A DNA stretch of 39,793 nt from Tychonema bourrellyi FEM_GT703 (GTDB taxonomy: Bacteria; Cyanobacteriota; Cyanobacteriia; Cyanobacteriales; Microcoleaceae), in NCBI RefSeq assembly GCF_002412335.2, contig NZ_NXIB02000021.1, forward strand, positions 1-39,793. The letters run 5' to 3'. The notes under the pieces were generated by a model that was not told the DNA's origin, searched no databases, and worked only from the letters and a program-made list of their open reading frames with translations. Below are positions 39,735 to 39,793 of the stretch, one piece after another; the first letter of the stretch is position 1, and each line of letters opens with the position of its first letter. The translations under genes were made by a program, and so were the position numbers.

Positions 39735-39793
39735 GTCGGTTAGAGTCGATAGGGGCATTTCTACCCCTACCTCTCCTTCAGAACCGGACGTGA
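39735..39793 (-). mobile_element. 3' end of a group II intron (domains V-VI), cut by the window edge
   Basis: On the minus strand the edge reads TCACGTCCGGTTCTGAAGGA, the 3' half of a group II domain V (consensus ACGTACGGTTC), followed by a domain VI hairpin, AGGGG-TAGAAATG-CCCCT, and then ATCGACTCTAAC, which would carry the branch-point A and an AY-type 3' end. The intron body and any reverse transcriptase lie beyond the window. The exact 3' splice site (about 39740) is a guess. Confidence 0.65.

Overview
The window looks like chromosome of a filamentous, non-heterocystous cyanobacterium of the Oscillatoriales type (Microcoleus/Oscillatoria/Phormidium-like; inferred). The grounds are very many HIP1 palindromes (GCGATCGC), heptamer short tandem repeats (STRRs) at gene borders, many small inverted-repeat elements, and cyanobacterial families (UbiA/UbiX, a VKOR-thioredoxin fusion, DUF4330, DUF1822, bluetail domain, TIGR02652). 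No tRNA, rRNA or CRISPR array was seen.

Region 1 (0-17.4 kb) is mostly housekeeping: ubiX, an RNase II/R-like exonuclease, a proline/alanine-rich protein with two C-terminal helical repeats, a MoxR ATPase, ribF, an MBL-fold hydrolase, a membrane HEAT-like protein, an unknown protein, an alpha/beta hydrolase, a DUF4330 protein, a SelO-type pseudokinase-fold protein, a Ppx/GppA phosphatase and ubiA. Gaps between genes hold the debris of mobile elements: MITE-like repeats, an IS200/IS605 right end and STRRs.

Region 2 (17.4-25.9 kb) is accessory. It starts with a composite repeat (one inverted-repeat element inside another). Then come a DUF1822-tailed regulatory protein, a short secreted peptide, a vMAP-M0-like/TPR protein, a sigma-like factor and the stranded C-terminus of a bluetail surface protein. 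A toxin run follows: a MazEF-like pair, a BrnT/BrnA pair, a probable orphan polymorphic-toxin domain with a putative immunity gene, and a second MazEF-like pair. All are separated by HIP1-rich repeats, and the first pair is bracketed by 79-bp direct repeats. A thioredoxin-like paralogue of the VKOR C-terminal domain closes the region.

Region 3 (25.9-30.4 kb) carries wecB, an RluE-like pseudouridine synthase, a conserved cyanobacterial protein and a carboxyl-terminal processing protease followed by a clear terminator.

Region 4 (30.4-37.5 kb) is a metal-homeostasis block: mntH (Mn2+), a cobalamin riboswitch ahead of cbtB and an uncharacterised Met/His-containing membrane protein, and a convergent operon of a P1B-type metal ATPase, a NicO/HupE-like permease and a VKOR-thioredoxin fusion. 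A SmtB/ZiaR-type operator palindrome lies in front of the ATPase, but no regulator gene is in the window.

Region 5 (37.5 kb to the end) has a relic of a serine acetyltransferase C-terminus, an intact hexapeptide acyltransferase, a VOC-family protein, a TIGR02652 zinc-ribbon protein and, at the right edge, the 3' end of a group II intron on the minus strand that runs out of the window.
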